Assembly (NCBI GenBank): GCA_016745035.1 | Contig: JADGDE010000010.1 | Span: forward strand, 62,001 to 126,000 | Origin: Thiotrichales bacterium | GTDB lineage: Bacteria; Pseudomonadota; Gammaproteobacteria; Beggiatoales; Beggiatoaceae | DNA length: 64,000 nt | Direction of reading: 5' to 3' | Shown: positions 1-8,451 of the stretch, in pieces | Position numbering within the stretch: position 1 is the first letter of the stretch | Layout of the letters: each line of letters opens with the position of its first letter | Position numbers and translations under genes: made by a program | Notes under the pieces: generated by a model | Told to the model about the DNA's origin: nothing | Database searches by the model: none | What the model saw: only the letters and a program-made list of their open reading frames with translations

Positions 1-144
1 GGTGATAAGTCATGCCGTTTTAAAGCATAGTAGCATTTTAATGATAAGTTAATTTAAATACCAGCGCTTCCCCGTCAACGGTTGGTTTTAAACTATGAAC
101 CCATTTAAAAATTATCCCTTGGTCAATATTTTAGTTTCATTTTT

Positions 145-175
145 TGACGAATCGTCATAAAATGACCAATCGTCA
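145..175. promoter_or_regulatory. Tandem palindromic operator-like sites upstream of the RND gene
   Basis: Two 13-bp elements lie in tandem: TGACGAATCGTCA at 145-157, a perfect 6+1+6 palindrome, and TGACCAATCGTCA at 163-175, a near-palindrome. Their centres are 18 bp apart. The pair also forms one larger imperfect dyad. TGAC-N5-GTCA dyads of this kind are typical targets of TetR-family repressors, which often control RND genes; that assignment is inference, and no regulator gene is visible nearby. Confidence 0.6.
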
Positions 176-194
176 AATTTTAACGGGAGCAGTG

Positions 195-2531
195 ATGCAA
201 ACAAAATGGTTAAACACAATGGTCGAAAGACCGTTAACGGTATTACTGATTAGTTTAAGTCTGATCGTCCTTGCCAGCATGGGCGCAAAAAACTTGGTAT
301 TCAAAACCGATTATCGGGTCTTTTTTGGCGAAGATAATCCGCAATTGATTGCTTTTGAAAACATGCAAGCAACCTATGATAAAAACGACACGGTTGATTT
401 TGTCATTGCACCTAAAAACGGCGATATTTTTACTAAAGAAAATTTAAACATGCTGTTGGAATTAACCAATGATGCGTGGCAAATTCCCTATTCTAACCGC
501 GTTGACTCGATTACTAACTTCCAGCACACCAGCGCTGAAGAAGATGATTTAATCGTCGCTGATTTATTCGCCGAAGAAGATGAAATCTCGGCGGCGCATC
601 TGGAGAAAATCCGCGCCATTGCCCTCAAAGAGCCAAACTTAAACACCCGCCTGATTTCCACAGATAGCCGCATTAGCCTTATATCCACCATTGTGCAACT
701 GCCGGGCAAACAACAAACCAAAGAAGTGTTTGAAGTGGTCGAATTTGTCCGCGACCTCAAAGCCCGTTATCAAGAAAAATACCCCGATGTCGAGTTTTAT
801 TTAACGGGCATGGTAATGATGAACAACAGCTTTGCCGAATCTTCCATGCGTGACTCCAGCACCTTAGTGCCTTTGATGTTTTTCACCATCATTATTGCCA
901 TGCTGTTTTTACTCAAAACCGTCTCCGGTACGATTGCCACCGTGGTGGTGATTGCGACCTCGATTGCCGCGACGATGGGGCTGGCGGGTTGGGCTGGCTT
1001 ATATTTAACTGGCCCTTCAGCGAGTACGCCGACTTTGGTGATGACGCTCGCCGTGGCTGATTGTATTCATATTTTGACCACTTTATTTTATGAAATGCGC
1101 CGAGGTATGGAGAAAAAAGCCGCTATTTTAATGAGCTTACGAATTAATTTTAAGCCGATTTTCTTAACCAGTATCACCACCGCCATTGGCTTTTTGAGTT
1201 TGAATTTCTCCGACGCGCCACCTTTTCATGATTTAGGTAATATGGTCGCCACTGGGGTTATGTTGGCTTTTATTTTCTCGGTGACAATTTTCCCCGCCTT
1301 GCTGGTTTTGTTACCTATGAAAGTTAAAACCATTGCCGATGGGCACACGGATATGATGGATAAATTTGCTGATTTTGTGATTCGCCAGCGAAATAAACTC
1401 TTGCCGATCACTTCGGTGATTATGTTAAGTATCATTGCCTTGATTCCACTCAATGAACTCAACGATAATTTTGTCGAATATTTCGATAACACCGTGCCGT
1501 TTCGTAACGCCACCGATTTCATGCAGGAGAATATCCACGGTTTAACGACGATGGGTTATTCGCTCGATAGCAATGAGCCGAGTGGTGTCAACAACCCTGA
1601 GTTTCTCGCCCTCACTGAGCGCTTTGCCAATTGGTTACGCGCACAGCCAGAAACCCAACACGTCATGAGCGTCACCGATACCCTCAAGCGCTTAAATCAA
1701 AACATGCACGGCGATGATCCGAGTTTTTACAAATTGCCCGAAAGCCAAGAATTATCAGCGCAATATTTATTACTCTATGAAATGTCCTTGCCTTATGGAC
1801 TGGATTTAAACAACCAACTCAATGTTGATAAATCCGGCACGCGCTTAATGGCGACCTTTGATAACCTCAATTCCAAACAAATTTTGGACATTGAACGCCG
1901 CGCTTATGCGTGGTTTGCGACCCAAAACAGCCGTTATACTCTGGAAGCTGCCAGCCCTGACTTGATGTTTGCCCACATTGGGCAGCGCAATATCACCAGT
2001 ATGCTCACGGGAACCAGTCTTGCCTTGGTGCTGATTGCTTTCCTTCTAGGCTTAGTCTTACGCTCAGCCCGTTTTGGTTTTATCAGTTTGTTTCCCAACC
2101 TTGCGCCAGCGGGCATCGCCTTTGGTGCCTGGGCTGTCATTGATGGACAAGTGGGCTTAGGGCTGTCAGTGGTTTCGGGCATGACTTTGGGGATTATCGT
2201 TGATGATACCATTCACTTCTTAAGTAAATACTTGCACGCTCGCAATGATAAAAAACTCGATAGTGTTGAAGCAGTGCGCTATGCTTTTGCTAATGTCGGT
2301 AAAGCCTTATGGATTACCACCTTAGTATTGGTCGCAGGCTTTATGGTCTTGGCACAGTCGCCCTTTAAGCTCAACTCAGACATGGGCTTTTTAACCGCCG
2401 TCACCATCACCATTGCCTTGATTGTCGATTTCCTCTTCTTGCCACCGCTGTTGATGTTATTGGATAAAAAACAGCCTGCTACCGAAGCCAAACCTCAACC
2501 TCAAACCACAGCGGAGACCGCTAATGCTTAA
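195..2531 (+). CDS. RND/MMPL superfamily permease (HAE3-like)
   Basis: This is a 778-residue inner-membrane permease of the RND superfamily, MMPL branch, expected to use the proton gradient to move lipids or hydrophobic compounds. The layout is the family one: an N-terminal helix near residues 10-35, a large periplasmic domain, five clustered helices with the sterol-sensing-like segment TLAVADCIHILTT, then a second periplasmic domain and a second helix bundle containing GMTLGIIVDDTIHFLSKY. The paired Asp residues in these helices fit proton relay. A TTG at 144 and an ATG at 162 are in frame, but both lie inside or beside the palindromic operator pair. The ATG at 195 has GGGAG five bases upstream and is preferred. 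The gene overlaps the next by 8 bases, so the two are coupled. The substrate cannot be told from the sequence. Confidence 0.9.
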   Translation: MQTKWLNTMVERPLTVLLISLSLIVLASMGAKNLVFKTDYRVFFGEDNPQLIAFENMQATYDKNDTVDFVIAPKNGDIFTKENLNMLLELTNDAWQIPYSNRVDSITNFQHTSAEEDDLIVADLFAEEDEISAAHLEKIRAIALKEPNLNTRLISTDSRISLISTIVQLPGKQQTKEVFEVVEFVRDLKARYQEKYPDVEFYLTGMVMMNNSFAESSMRDSSTLVPLMFFTIIIAMLFLLKTVSGTIATVVVIATSIAATMGLAGWAGLYLTGPSASTPTLVMTLAVADCIHILTTLFYEMRRGMEKKAAILMSLRINFKPIFLTSITTAIGFLSLNFSDAPPFHDLGNMVATGVMLAFIFSVTIFPALLVLLPMKVKTIADGHTDMMDKFADFVIRQRNKLLPITSVIMLSIIALIPLNELNDNFVEYFDNTVPFRNATDFMQENIHGLTTMGYSLDSNEPSGVNNPEFLALTERFANWLRAQPETQHVMSVTDTLKRLNQNMHGDDPSFYKLPESQELSAQYLLLYEMSLPYGLDLNNQLNVDKSGTRLMATFDNLNSKQILDIERRAYAWFATQNSRYTLEAASPDLMFAHIGQRNITSMLTGTSLALVLIAFLLGLVLRSARFGFISLFPNLAPAGIAFGAWAVIDGQVGLGLSVVSGMTLGIIVDDTIHFLSKYLHARNDKKLDSVEAVRYAFANVGKALWITTLVLVAGFMVLAQSPFKLNSDMGFLTAVTITIALIVDFLFLPPLLMLLDKKQPATEAKPQPQTTAETANA

Positions 2532-3312
2532 ATCTTCATTAACCTTGTTTAGCCTTGTTGGACTGTTATATGTGCCTTTAAGTCATGCGGCTACGCCTGA
2601 AGAACAAGGCTTGGCGATTGCCACCGAACAAAAAGCCCGCGATACCGGCTGGGGCAATAGCCAAGTCGAATTGGTGATGACCTTGCGCAATAAAGCTGGC
2701 AAAGAAAGCGTGCGTAATATCCGTTTGAAGAATTTGGAAATCGACGGTGATGGCGATAAAAGCATGAGCATCTTTGACCGTCCCCGCGATGTCAAAGGCA
2801 CCGCTTTTTTAAGCTTTTCCCATCCTTTAGGCAACGATGACCAATGGCTGTACTTGCCCGCACTCAAACGGGTCAAACGCATTAGCTCGAAAAATAAATC
2901 CGGGCCTTTTATGGGCAGTGAATTTGCCTATGAGGATTTAAGCTCCTTTGAAGTTGAAAAATACAGCTATAAAGCCTTAGGCGAAGAAGCTTGTGGGAAG
3001 TTGACTTGCTATAAACTCGAGAGCTTGCCGCAATACAAGCACAGTGGGTATACCAAAATGGTTTCATGGATTGATACCGAGGCGTATCGGGTACATAAAA
3101 CCGAATTTTATGATCGCAAAGGCAGCTTATTAAAAACCTTGAGTTTCTCTAATTATCAGCAATATCTGGATAAATTCTGGCGCGCGGATAAATCGGAAAT
3201 GATTAATCACCAAACCGGAAAAAGCACCCGCTTAGATTGGAATAATTACCAATTTAACACTGGGCTAACGGAAAAAGACTTTAATAAAAATGCTTTGAAA
3301 CGGGCGCGTTAA
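2524..3312 (+). CDS. LolA-like outer-membrane lipoprotein-sorting family protein
   Basis: The 262-residue protein has a clear signal peptide, MLKSSLTLFSLVGLLYVPLS followed by HA, with cleavage expected before ATPEEQG. The mature part matches the LolA-like family annotated as outer membrane lipoprotein-sorting protein. Typical segments are RNIRLKNLEIDGDGDKSM, FLSFSHPLGNDDQWLYLPAL, KRISS and GPFMGSEFAYEDLS. The fold is expected to be a half-open beta-barrel that carries a lipid-like cargo across the periplasm. Genes of this family commonly sit directly after RND/MMPL permeases, and here the start codon lies inside the end of the permease gene. A role as periplasmic partner of the permease is inferred from that coupling. 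Confidence 0.85.
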   Translation: MLKSSLTLFSLVGLLYVPLSHAATPEEQGLAIATEQKARDTGWGNSQVELVMTLRNKAGKESVRNIRLKNLEIDGDGDKSMSIFDRPRDVKGTAFLSFSHPLGNDDQWLYLPALKRVKRISSKNKSGPFMGSEFAYEDLSSFEVEKYSYKALGEEACGKLTCYKLESLPQYKHSGYTKMVSWIDTEAYRVHKTEFYDRKGSLLKTLSFSNYQQYLDKFWRADKSEMINHQTGKSTRLDWNNYQFNTGLTEKDFNKNALKRAR

Positions 3313-3320
3313 AATGCGTA

Positions 3321-3412
3321 GGTGGGACACCCGTCCCGCCTTTTAACTCGCTCCCAAGCTCCAGCTTCAAGCCTCTATTAACTCGTTCCCAAGCTCCAGC
3401 TTGGGAATGCCT
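3321..3412. repeat. Palindromic intergenic repeats (two repeat families)
   Basis: The gap between the LolA-like gene and the next gene is filled with repeats. GGTGGGACACCCGTCCCGCC at 3321-3340 is a short imperfect dyad. It is followed by a partial copy (3346-3368) and a full copy (3381-3412) of a unit whose full form has a perfect 10-bp stem: TTCCCAAGCT at 3386-3395 and AGCTTGGGAA at 3398-3407, with a 2-base loop. Repeats of this style are dispersed in many Beggiatoa-like and cyanobacterial genomes. They may affect message stability between operon genes, but no function is shown. Confidence 0.7.
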
Positions 3413-3446
3413 ATTGCGTCGCTCCAGCGGCGCGTAAACTTGGATT

Positions 3447-4604
3447 ATGAAAAAATTACTTCCCCTAATCGTTTGTTTGCCTCTAAGTGCCTCCGCACTA
3501 GAAATTAACGGCAATCTCGGCATTTCCAGCCTGATCTACCAACACGCGCCACAATACAGCGAGCAACACCGCAGCCAAACCTCGGCTTTTGCTGAGCTGG
3601 ATTTGTATCACAGTTGGAACGACGAGCGTGACAGCCTGCGTTTTAAGCCCTATGTGCGCCTTGACCAACACGACAGCGCCCGTACCCATGCCGACATCCG
3701 CGAATTACTCTGGATTCATGTCGCCGATGATTGGGAATTGCGTACAGGGATAGGCAAAGTTTTTTGGGGTGTGAATGAGGCCAATCATTTGGTTGATATT
3801 ATTAACCAAGACGATTTGGTTGATGATATGAGCGATGATCCGAAACTTGGGCAGCCAATGATTAACCTGAGTTTGGTACGCGATTGGGGCACGGTCGATT
3901 TATTCGTATTGCCTGGTTTTAGAGAACGTACGTATGCCGGAGAGCAAGGACGCTTGCGCCCTAATCCCGCGATTGATACGGATAACGCCAGTTTTGAATC
4001 TCATGCCAAAGAAAAGCACGTCGATTTCGCCCTGCGTTGGAGTCACAGTTTTGATGAATATGATCTCGGCTTATCTTATTTTAACGGCACAGGGCGCGAT
4101 CCTCGACTACAACAAAAAAATGGCAAATTGATTCCTCATTATGAACAAATTCAGCAACTGGGCTTTGATGCCCAAGCAACCCTAGACGAATGGTTGTGGA
4201 AATTTGAAGCCATTTATCGCAAGGATGCCCAAGAGAGTTTTGCCGCTGCCAGCGGTGGTTTTGAATACACCTTTGTCGGCTTGTTTGACAGCAGTGCAGA
4301 TTTAGGCTGGCTCATGGAATATTCATGGGATGATCGCGGCACAGCTCAACAACAAAATATATTTCAAAACGATGTCATGATCGGTTGGCGTTTAGCCATG
4401 AATGATGCCGAGAGTTCAGAATTATTACTCGGCATGGTGCAAGACTTAGATGATACCGACAGCCGTAGCCTACAACTCGAAGCCAGCCGCCGCTTTGGTG
4501 ATAATATCAAACTCAATTTAGAATGGCGCTGGTTTAGCGATAGCCCCAGTCAATTGCTGGCAGAAGATGATCATGTTCAGTTGAGTTTAACCTACTACTA
4601 TTAA
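3447..4604 (+). CDS. Putative outer-membrane beta-barrel protein of the RND/LolA-like cluster
   Basis: The 385-residue protein begins with a signal peptide (MKKLLPLIVCLPLSASA, cleavage before LEINGNLG). The rest alternates polar and hydrophobic residues and is rich in aromatics, and it ends in QLSLTYYY, a terminal aromatic beta-strand typical of outer-membrane barrels. Segments such as TGIGKVFWGVNEANHLVDII and WRLAMNDAESSELLLGMVQD look like porin-type strands. Proteins of this kind often form the third gene of RND-LolA-like clusters. It follows the LolA-like gene after 134 bases that hold palindromic repeats, and a hairpin follows its stop. It may be the outer-membrane part of the same export route, but its partner and substrate are inference. 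Confidence 0.7.
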   Translation: MKKLLPLIVCLPLSASALEINGNLGISSLIYQHAPQYSEQHRSQTSAFAELDLYHSWNDERDSLRFKPYVRLDQHDSARTHADIRELLWIHVADDWELRTGIGKVFWGVNEANHLVDIINQDDLVDDMSDDPKLGQPMINLSLVRDWGTVDLFVLPGFRERTYAGEQGRLRPNPAIDTDNASFESHAKEKHVDFALRWSHSFDEYDLGLSYFNGTGRDPRLQQKNGKLIPHYEQIQQLGFDAQATLDEWLWKFEAIYRKDAQESFAAASGGFEYTFVGLFDSSADLGWLMEYSWDDRGTAQQQNIFQNDVMIGWRLAMNDAESSELLLGMVQDLDDTDSRSLQLEASRRFGDNIKLNLEWRWFSDSPSQLLAEDDHVQLSLTYYY

Positions 4605-4614
4605 CTGATATGAC

Positions 4615-4637
4615 CCACTAAGCTTTTTGCCTAGTGG
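4615..4637 (+). terminator. Possible intrinsic terminator of the RND cluster
   Basis: CCACTA at 4615-4620 pairs with TAGTGG at 4632-4637, with GC/GC pairing possible inside and a T-rich loop. It lies 11 bases after the outer-membrane protein stop. There is no T-run after the stem, so terminator function is uncertain. Confidence 0.4.
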
Positions 4638-4649
4638 TGTTTAGCCTTT

Positions 4650-4692
4650 GCATAACCATACTATTAATATTTCGTTTATAGTATGGTTATGC
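4650..4692. repeat. Long perfect inverted repeat (15-bp arms)
   Basis: GCATAACCATACTAT at 4650-4664 is exactly complementary to ATAGTATGGTTATGC at 4678-4692, with a 13-base AT-rich loop. It has no T-run on either side, so it is not a standard terminator. It may be a binding site, an mRNA-stabilising hairpin or the core of a tiny palindromic mobile element. Confidence 0.75.
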
Positions 4693-4779
4693 CCACGTAA
4701 GTCACTTTATCCAAAGTAAAATATACAGTAACATATAAAATCATTAAAAAACCATATTCACACGAATAAGGAAAAAAAG

Positions 4780-4989
4780 ATGCCTTGTGTTATTTGTCAT
4801 GTTTGCGCTAAAAAAACCCGTATTGCTTGGGCTGATCATCATCTACATTGTCCTAACTGTCATAAAATCACCTGCTCTAGCTGTGTTAAGGAACCCGGTA
4901 TCGGTGTCATTCGTCGCGGTTTTTGTCCTGATTGTGGCACAGAACTTCAAAATGAGCATGAGGTCTGTAAAGTCATGAAAATACATTGA
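4780..4989 (+). CDS. Small cysteine-rich zinc-ribbon protein
   Basis: The product has 69 residues, ten of them cysteine. They form CxxCxxC at residues 3-9 and three further CxxC pairs at 24-27, 32-35 and 49-52, the last in the zinc-ribbon knuckle FCPDCGTEL. Two treble-clef or ribbon-like zinc sites are likely. The start is supported by AAGGA about eight bases before the ATG. Such small ribbon proteins act in nucleic-acid or protein contacts or in metal handling. Nothing nearby fixes the role; the gene stands alone between the RND cluster and a convergent membrane-protein gene. A second open frame inside the same DNA lacks any such pattern. Confidence 0.7.
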   Translation: MPCVICHVCAKKTRIAWADHHLHCPNCHKITCSSCVKEPGIGVIRRGFCPDCGTELQNEHEVCKVMKIH

Positions 4990-5031
4990 GACACGTATGT
5001 TAGCATGGTTATTTTTATGGTTTGCGGGGTG

Positions 5032-5697
5032 TTATCTATCCAAGCTCAATAAATCAGGACTCATCACCCTCGCATAAGCTTCTTTTATAAAAAAAATACA
5101 CAGCCCGCTGTTAAAAATGAGTTGTAACAAAACAGCAGGCAACCCCATAGCTTTGATGAGCAGTCCTCCTCCAACTATCAAGGCAATTAACATTCCCCAC
5201 CGCAAGACATATTGAGAATTAATCCTGTCATGTTGGATTGCCATATATAGTTTATAAAACAGATAAAGACCGAATAAACTCAATATGCCTAAGGCAGCAC
5301 GATACAGTGCATCATTTGCAGGGGCGGCAACAACAACAATCGCAGCGATTAAAATCAGTGACATGATAATAATGACAACAGCGAAACCTATGTTTTTAGC
5401 GCTTATTGCCACGGCATGGGTATTTTCTAACGGTTCTTGCTTGGTTTGAAATACGGTATAAGGCATTAACATGATAAAACATAGTACACCGAGCATATCA
5501 AGCTGTGGTTCTAAATGGTCTAACTCAGGATATTGCTGTAAAGAAAAGGCAAAGGAAACAGGAATAATAAGTAAAATTAAAATAAGGATAAAACTATAAA
5601 GCAGCCAAGCGATATAAGGATTCCGTGCTAAAATATAATATATGAGAGCATAAGAGAACAAGGGAATTAAAACTGCAATCAACTGTGGAGCTATCAT
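5032..5697 (-). CDS. Hypothetical multi-pass membrane protein
   Basis: The 221-residue product is almost wholly hydrophobic, with about six to seven predicted membrane helices. These include LIAVLIPLFSYALIYYILA at the N-terminus, an Ile/Leu-rich second helix and VVIIIMSLILIAAIVVVAA near residue 110. It has no conserved motif that I recognise. The start follows AAGGG at a good distance. It lies downstream of epmB on the same strand after 72 bases and converges with the zinc-ribbon gene. It could be a channel-like or assembly protein, but I assign no function. Confidence 0.6.
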   Translation of the reverse strand: MIAPQLIAVLIPLFSYALIYYILARNPYIAWLLYSFILILILLIIPVSFAFSLQQYPELDHLEPQLDMLGVLCFIMLMPYTVFQTKQEPLENTHAVAISAKNIGFAVVIIIMSLILIAAIVVVAAPANDALYRAALGILSLFGLYLFYKLYMAIQHDRINSQYVLRWGMLIALIVGGGLLIKAMGLPAVLLQLIFNSGLCIFFIKEAYARVMSPDLLSLDR

Positions 5698-5769
5698 ATT
5701 TACCCTTATATTTATGCCAGCAATTCAAGAAAAAAACGCCACCATAACATATAAAAACCCAGCCTCAGC

Positions 5770-6738
5770 TTATAAAACCCGCTGTTTATAAGGCAAGCCC
5801 GCGATTTCTTTAACCAATTTCGGAACCAAATACCCCGGCAAGCGCTGTTGCAAGGCTTGCATCAATGCTAATGCCTCGGTTTCTGTGACTTCAAAATGTG
5901 CCGCGCCTTGGACTTTGTCGAGTAAATGTAAGTAATAGGGCACAACTTGCGCCTTGGCGAGTGCTTCTGCTAAAGCCATTTGCGCTTCAATATCGGCATT
6001 TACACCGCGCAATAACACCGCTTGATTGAAAAGCCACACACCCGCTTGTCGCAAGGCTTGCAAGGCTTTTTGGCTTTGCTTATCTATTTCTTGCGCATGG
6101 TTAGCATGAATCACCAAACTCACGGGCAAAGGACTGCGCTCGAGTAAATGCAATAAACCGCTATCAATTCGCTCTGGCAAAACCACCGGCAAACGGCTAT
6201 GAATCCGTAAGCGTTGCAGATGTTTTATCTCGCCGAGTTGTTCTAAATAATAAGCTAAGCGCCGATTACTCAAAACCAAGGGATCGCCGCCGCTTAAAAT
6301 AATCTCGCGCAAACTGTTATCGGCTTTAATCTGGGCGAGGGCTTGTTGGATTTGTGTGGGCTGGGTTTGCCCATAATCATAGTGTTGGCGAAAACAATAA
6401 CGGCAATGAATCGCACATTGTCCGGTGAGTAATAATAGCGCTCGCCCGTGATATTTATGTAGTAAAGCTGGATTTTTTTGTGCTTCTAAGTCGCCAACGG
6501 GGTCAGTGCTAAAACCTGCTTGCTGTGCTTTTTCTTTTGCTAAGGGTAGGATTTGCTGTAATAGCGGGTCGCTAGGGTTGCCGGGTTGGATTTTATTTAA
6601 AAAGCTTTGCGGCGCACGCAAGGGAAAGTCCGGCTGTTGCTGGAGTTTTTCAGCTGGATAAGCGCTTTGTAGCCCCAGTTGCGCAACCAAATCACTTGCG
6701 GTTTTAGGCAGCTTTTGTAACTGCCGTTGCCAAGCCAA
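5770..6738 (-). CDS. epmB: EF-P beta-lysylation protein EpmB (radical-SAM lysine 2,3-aminomutase)
   Basis: The 322-residue enzyme converts L-alpha-lysine to R-beta-lysine, which EpmA attaches to elongation factor P to relieve ribosome stalling at polyproline. The radical-SAM cluster motif is present as CAIHCRYC (Cys108, Cys112, Cys115), followed by FRQHYDY. The segment EIILSGGDPLVLSNRRL is the family SAM/PLP-binding strand, and HLHLLDKVQGAAHFEV-like residues near 270 match the PLP-lysine region. The length is close to the usual 340. The start is a TTG at 6738, the only plausible start because a stop lies eight codons upstream in frame. The gene follows moxR by 11 bases. Neither efp nor epmA is in the window. 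Confidence 0.9.
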   Translation of the reverse strand: MAWQRQLQKLPKTASDLVAQLGLQSAYPAEKLQQQPDFPLRAPQSFLNKIQPGNPSDPLLQQILPLAKEKAQQAGFSTDPVGDLEAQKNPALLHKYHGRALLLLTGQCAIHCRYCFRQHYDYGQTQPTQIQQALAQIKADNSLREIILSGGDPLVLSNRRLAYYLEQLGEIKHLQRLRIHSRLPVVLPERIDSGLLHLLERSPLPVSLVIHANHAQEIDKQSQKALQALRQAGVWLFNQAVLLRGVNADIEAQMALAEALAKAQVVPYYLHLLDKVQGAAHFEVTETEALALMQALQQRLPGYLVPKLVKEIAGLPYKQRVL

Positions 6739-6749
6739 AGAGGATGCCG

Positions 6750-7799
6750 CTAAGAATCGCTATGCAGCAAGACTTCACCGACGTGTTTTGCCCATTGCGC
6801 AAACTCAGGGACGCGGAATAAATCATCACCAATGGCGCGGAACATATCTGAGACCAACATCACCCCCATTTCCCGCTCGCGAAAACGCTGAGCATAGTTC
6901 AAAATGTGTCCATACACCACTTGCGCCTCATCGCTTTGTCTGGCTTTAATCGCTCGCCCAACCAATGCAGCAGCAACGGCGTATTGTAAGTCGATTTCTT
7001 TTGGAGTCGGCACTTCTTCACCGCGCAAAATACTGTCCAAATCAGGCATATTATCAAGGTTTGAAACAAAGGCATGTAACTCAATCCCCGCCGCAGGGCC
7101 AACGCAGGCTTGTAAGCCACCGAGTAATAAGGTCGGTAAATTGGCAAATTTTTTCAAAGCGCGATGAGCAAATTCCCACGAACGCGGTGAGGGGAAAGCC
7201 ACAGGGTTGTGCGCGGGGTCAAAATCAAATAATAAATCGGGGCGAAAACGCAAAAAGCCGATAATGCGCTCGTCAATTTTTTGGCTGTAAGCCCACGCGA
7301 CCCAATCGTCTAAATGGGTATCAACTTCGTAATGGGAAAAACGATTTGCCAACGGTGCGGGCATGGTATAAGTTACGCCCCGGTCGCCTTGGCGATTACC
7401 CGCTGCGACAATCACCCAACCTTCGGGGACTTCATACGCGCCTAAACGTCGGTCTAAAATCAGCTGATAAGCGGCGGCAGAGACGCTGGGCGGGGCGGAG
7501 GTGATTTCATCTAAAAATAAAATCCCGCTGTCGCCGTGGCGCTGGCTATCGGGTAACAAGGCAGGAATCGCCCACTCGACACTTTCACCTTGGCGAAACG
7601 GAATCCCACGCAAGTCGCTGGGTTCCATTTGCGATAAACGAATATCAATCACGGGCACATCATGGCGGGCGGCGGCTTGGGCGACAATTTGCGATTTGCC
7701 CACACCCGGCGCACCCCAAAGCATTACGGGTGTATGCCAGCCTTGTTCTATCCCTTCAAATTCACTGTCTAATAATGTTGCCAATTGTGCAGGCTGCAT
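6750..7799 (-). CDS. MoxR-family AAA+ ATPase
   Basis: The 349-residue protein has a Walker A loop GAPGVGKS near residues 29-36, a Walker B ILFLDE, and a sensor-1 segment VIVAAGNRQGDRG. It also has the family helix-2-insert pattern ANRFSHYEVDTHLDDWVAWA. These are hallmarks of MoxR AAA+ ATPases, which act as chaperones in metal insertion or complex assembly, usually with a VWA-domain partner. No VWA gene is adjacent here; epmB follows 11 bases downstream. An upstream ATG at 7832 lacks a ribosome site, whereas the ATG at 7799 is preceded by AAGAGGGATAAGG, so the shorter form is chosen. The client is unknown. Confidence 0.85.
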   Translation of the reverse strand: MQPAQLATLLDSEFEGIEQGWHTPVMLWGAPGVGKSQIVAQAAARHDVPVIDIRLSQMEPSDLRGIPFRQGESVEWAIPALLPDSQRHGDSGILFLDEITSAPPSVSAAAYQLILDRRLGAYEVPEGWVIVAAGNRQGDRGVTYTMPAPLANRFSHYEVDTHLDDWVAWAYSQKIDERIIGFLRFRPDLLFDFDPAHNPVAFPSPRSWEFAHRALKKFANLPTLLLGGLQACVGPAAGIELHAFVSNLDNMPDLDSILRGEEVPTPKEIDLQYAVAAALVGRAIKARQSDEAQVVYGHILNYAQRFREREMGVMLVSDMFRAIGDDLFRVPEFAQWAKHVGEVLLHSDS

Positions 7800-7985
7800 C
7801 CTTATCCCTCTTGATAATGACCGTCCCTCCATAACTGGGTCTATTTTTTTTAATCACAAGGCTTACCAAGCTACAAATCAAAATCGCCCCTGACAATAAA
7901 ATCGTGTAGCAATGTATCAACTTTGAGATTGACCTGAAACAACGAAACGCTCTCGCCTTCGCGTTGCTCAAAATACGCCTTGGCT

Positions 7986-8022
7986 TTTAGTCCCGTTCAG
8001 ACACGGCTGAAGCCGTGATTCC
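7986..8022. repeat. Dispersed 37-bp hairpin repeat, copy 1
   Basis: The core CACGGCTGAAGCCGTG is a 7-bp stem with a GA loop inside a 37-bp unit that recurs at 11660-11696. The two copies differ at two positions in the core, and those changes are compensatory (an A-T pair replaced by a G-C pair), so the stem is kept. Confidence 0.8.
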
Positions 8023-8107
8023 GGTGGGTAAGCATCGCACCACCCGCCATGTCAAAGCCCATAAATTTTGGGGTATTGGTTTTTTAGGTGGTGTATGGTG
8101 CTGTATA

Positions 8108-8291
8108 GCCCCAAAGGGGCATTATTTATAAAGCTCAGGGCAACGCCCTGAGAGGTAGGGCGTACGGTATCAAGCCCTGAAATGACGACATATGGGGCAC
8201 ATTTTTATACCGCCCTTTCAGGGCTAAGCATTGGTGCGTTTCCACATCTGGGGCGTTGCCCCAGTCTATATAGATGTCGCCCCTTTGGGGC
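8108..8291. repeat. Composite palindromic repeat element
   Basis: Four strong palindromes lie within 184 bp: GCCCCAAAGGGGC (8108-8120), CTCAGGGCAACGCCCTGAG (8134-8152), CTGGGGCGTTGCCCCAG (8248-8264) and GCCCCTTTGGGGC (8279-8291). Between them, AGCCCTGAAA and TTTCAGGGCT plus ACGGTAT and ATACCG form a nested outer arm pair. The whole can fold as a multi-stem structure and has no coding signal. It resembles dispersed intergenic repeats. From 8292 to about 8450 I see only AT-rich sequence with no gene. Confidence 0.7.
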
Positions 8292-8451
8292 TGTTATGCT
8301 CGATTCATCATTCATCAGATAAACATTTTTTCGAGGCAAGCTTGTTTGATGTGGTTTAGAGTTCATGCGAAGTTTAAGATGTTGAAATACATTGATTTGA
8401 AAAAATAAATGATACATCCCGTAAACTTGCTAGAAATAAAGTAAAAAAAAA

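Noticed and set aside
144-194. Longer start of the RND gene at the TTG
   Set aside because: It would put a perfect palindromic operator into coding sequence and lacks a ribosome site, while the ATG at 195 has one.
8205-8417. A 70-residue open frame on the minus strand in the repeat region
   Set aside because: It runs through the palindromic repeats (8248-8291) and has no ribosome site or homology.
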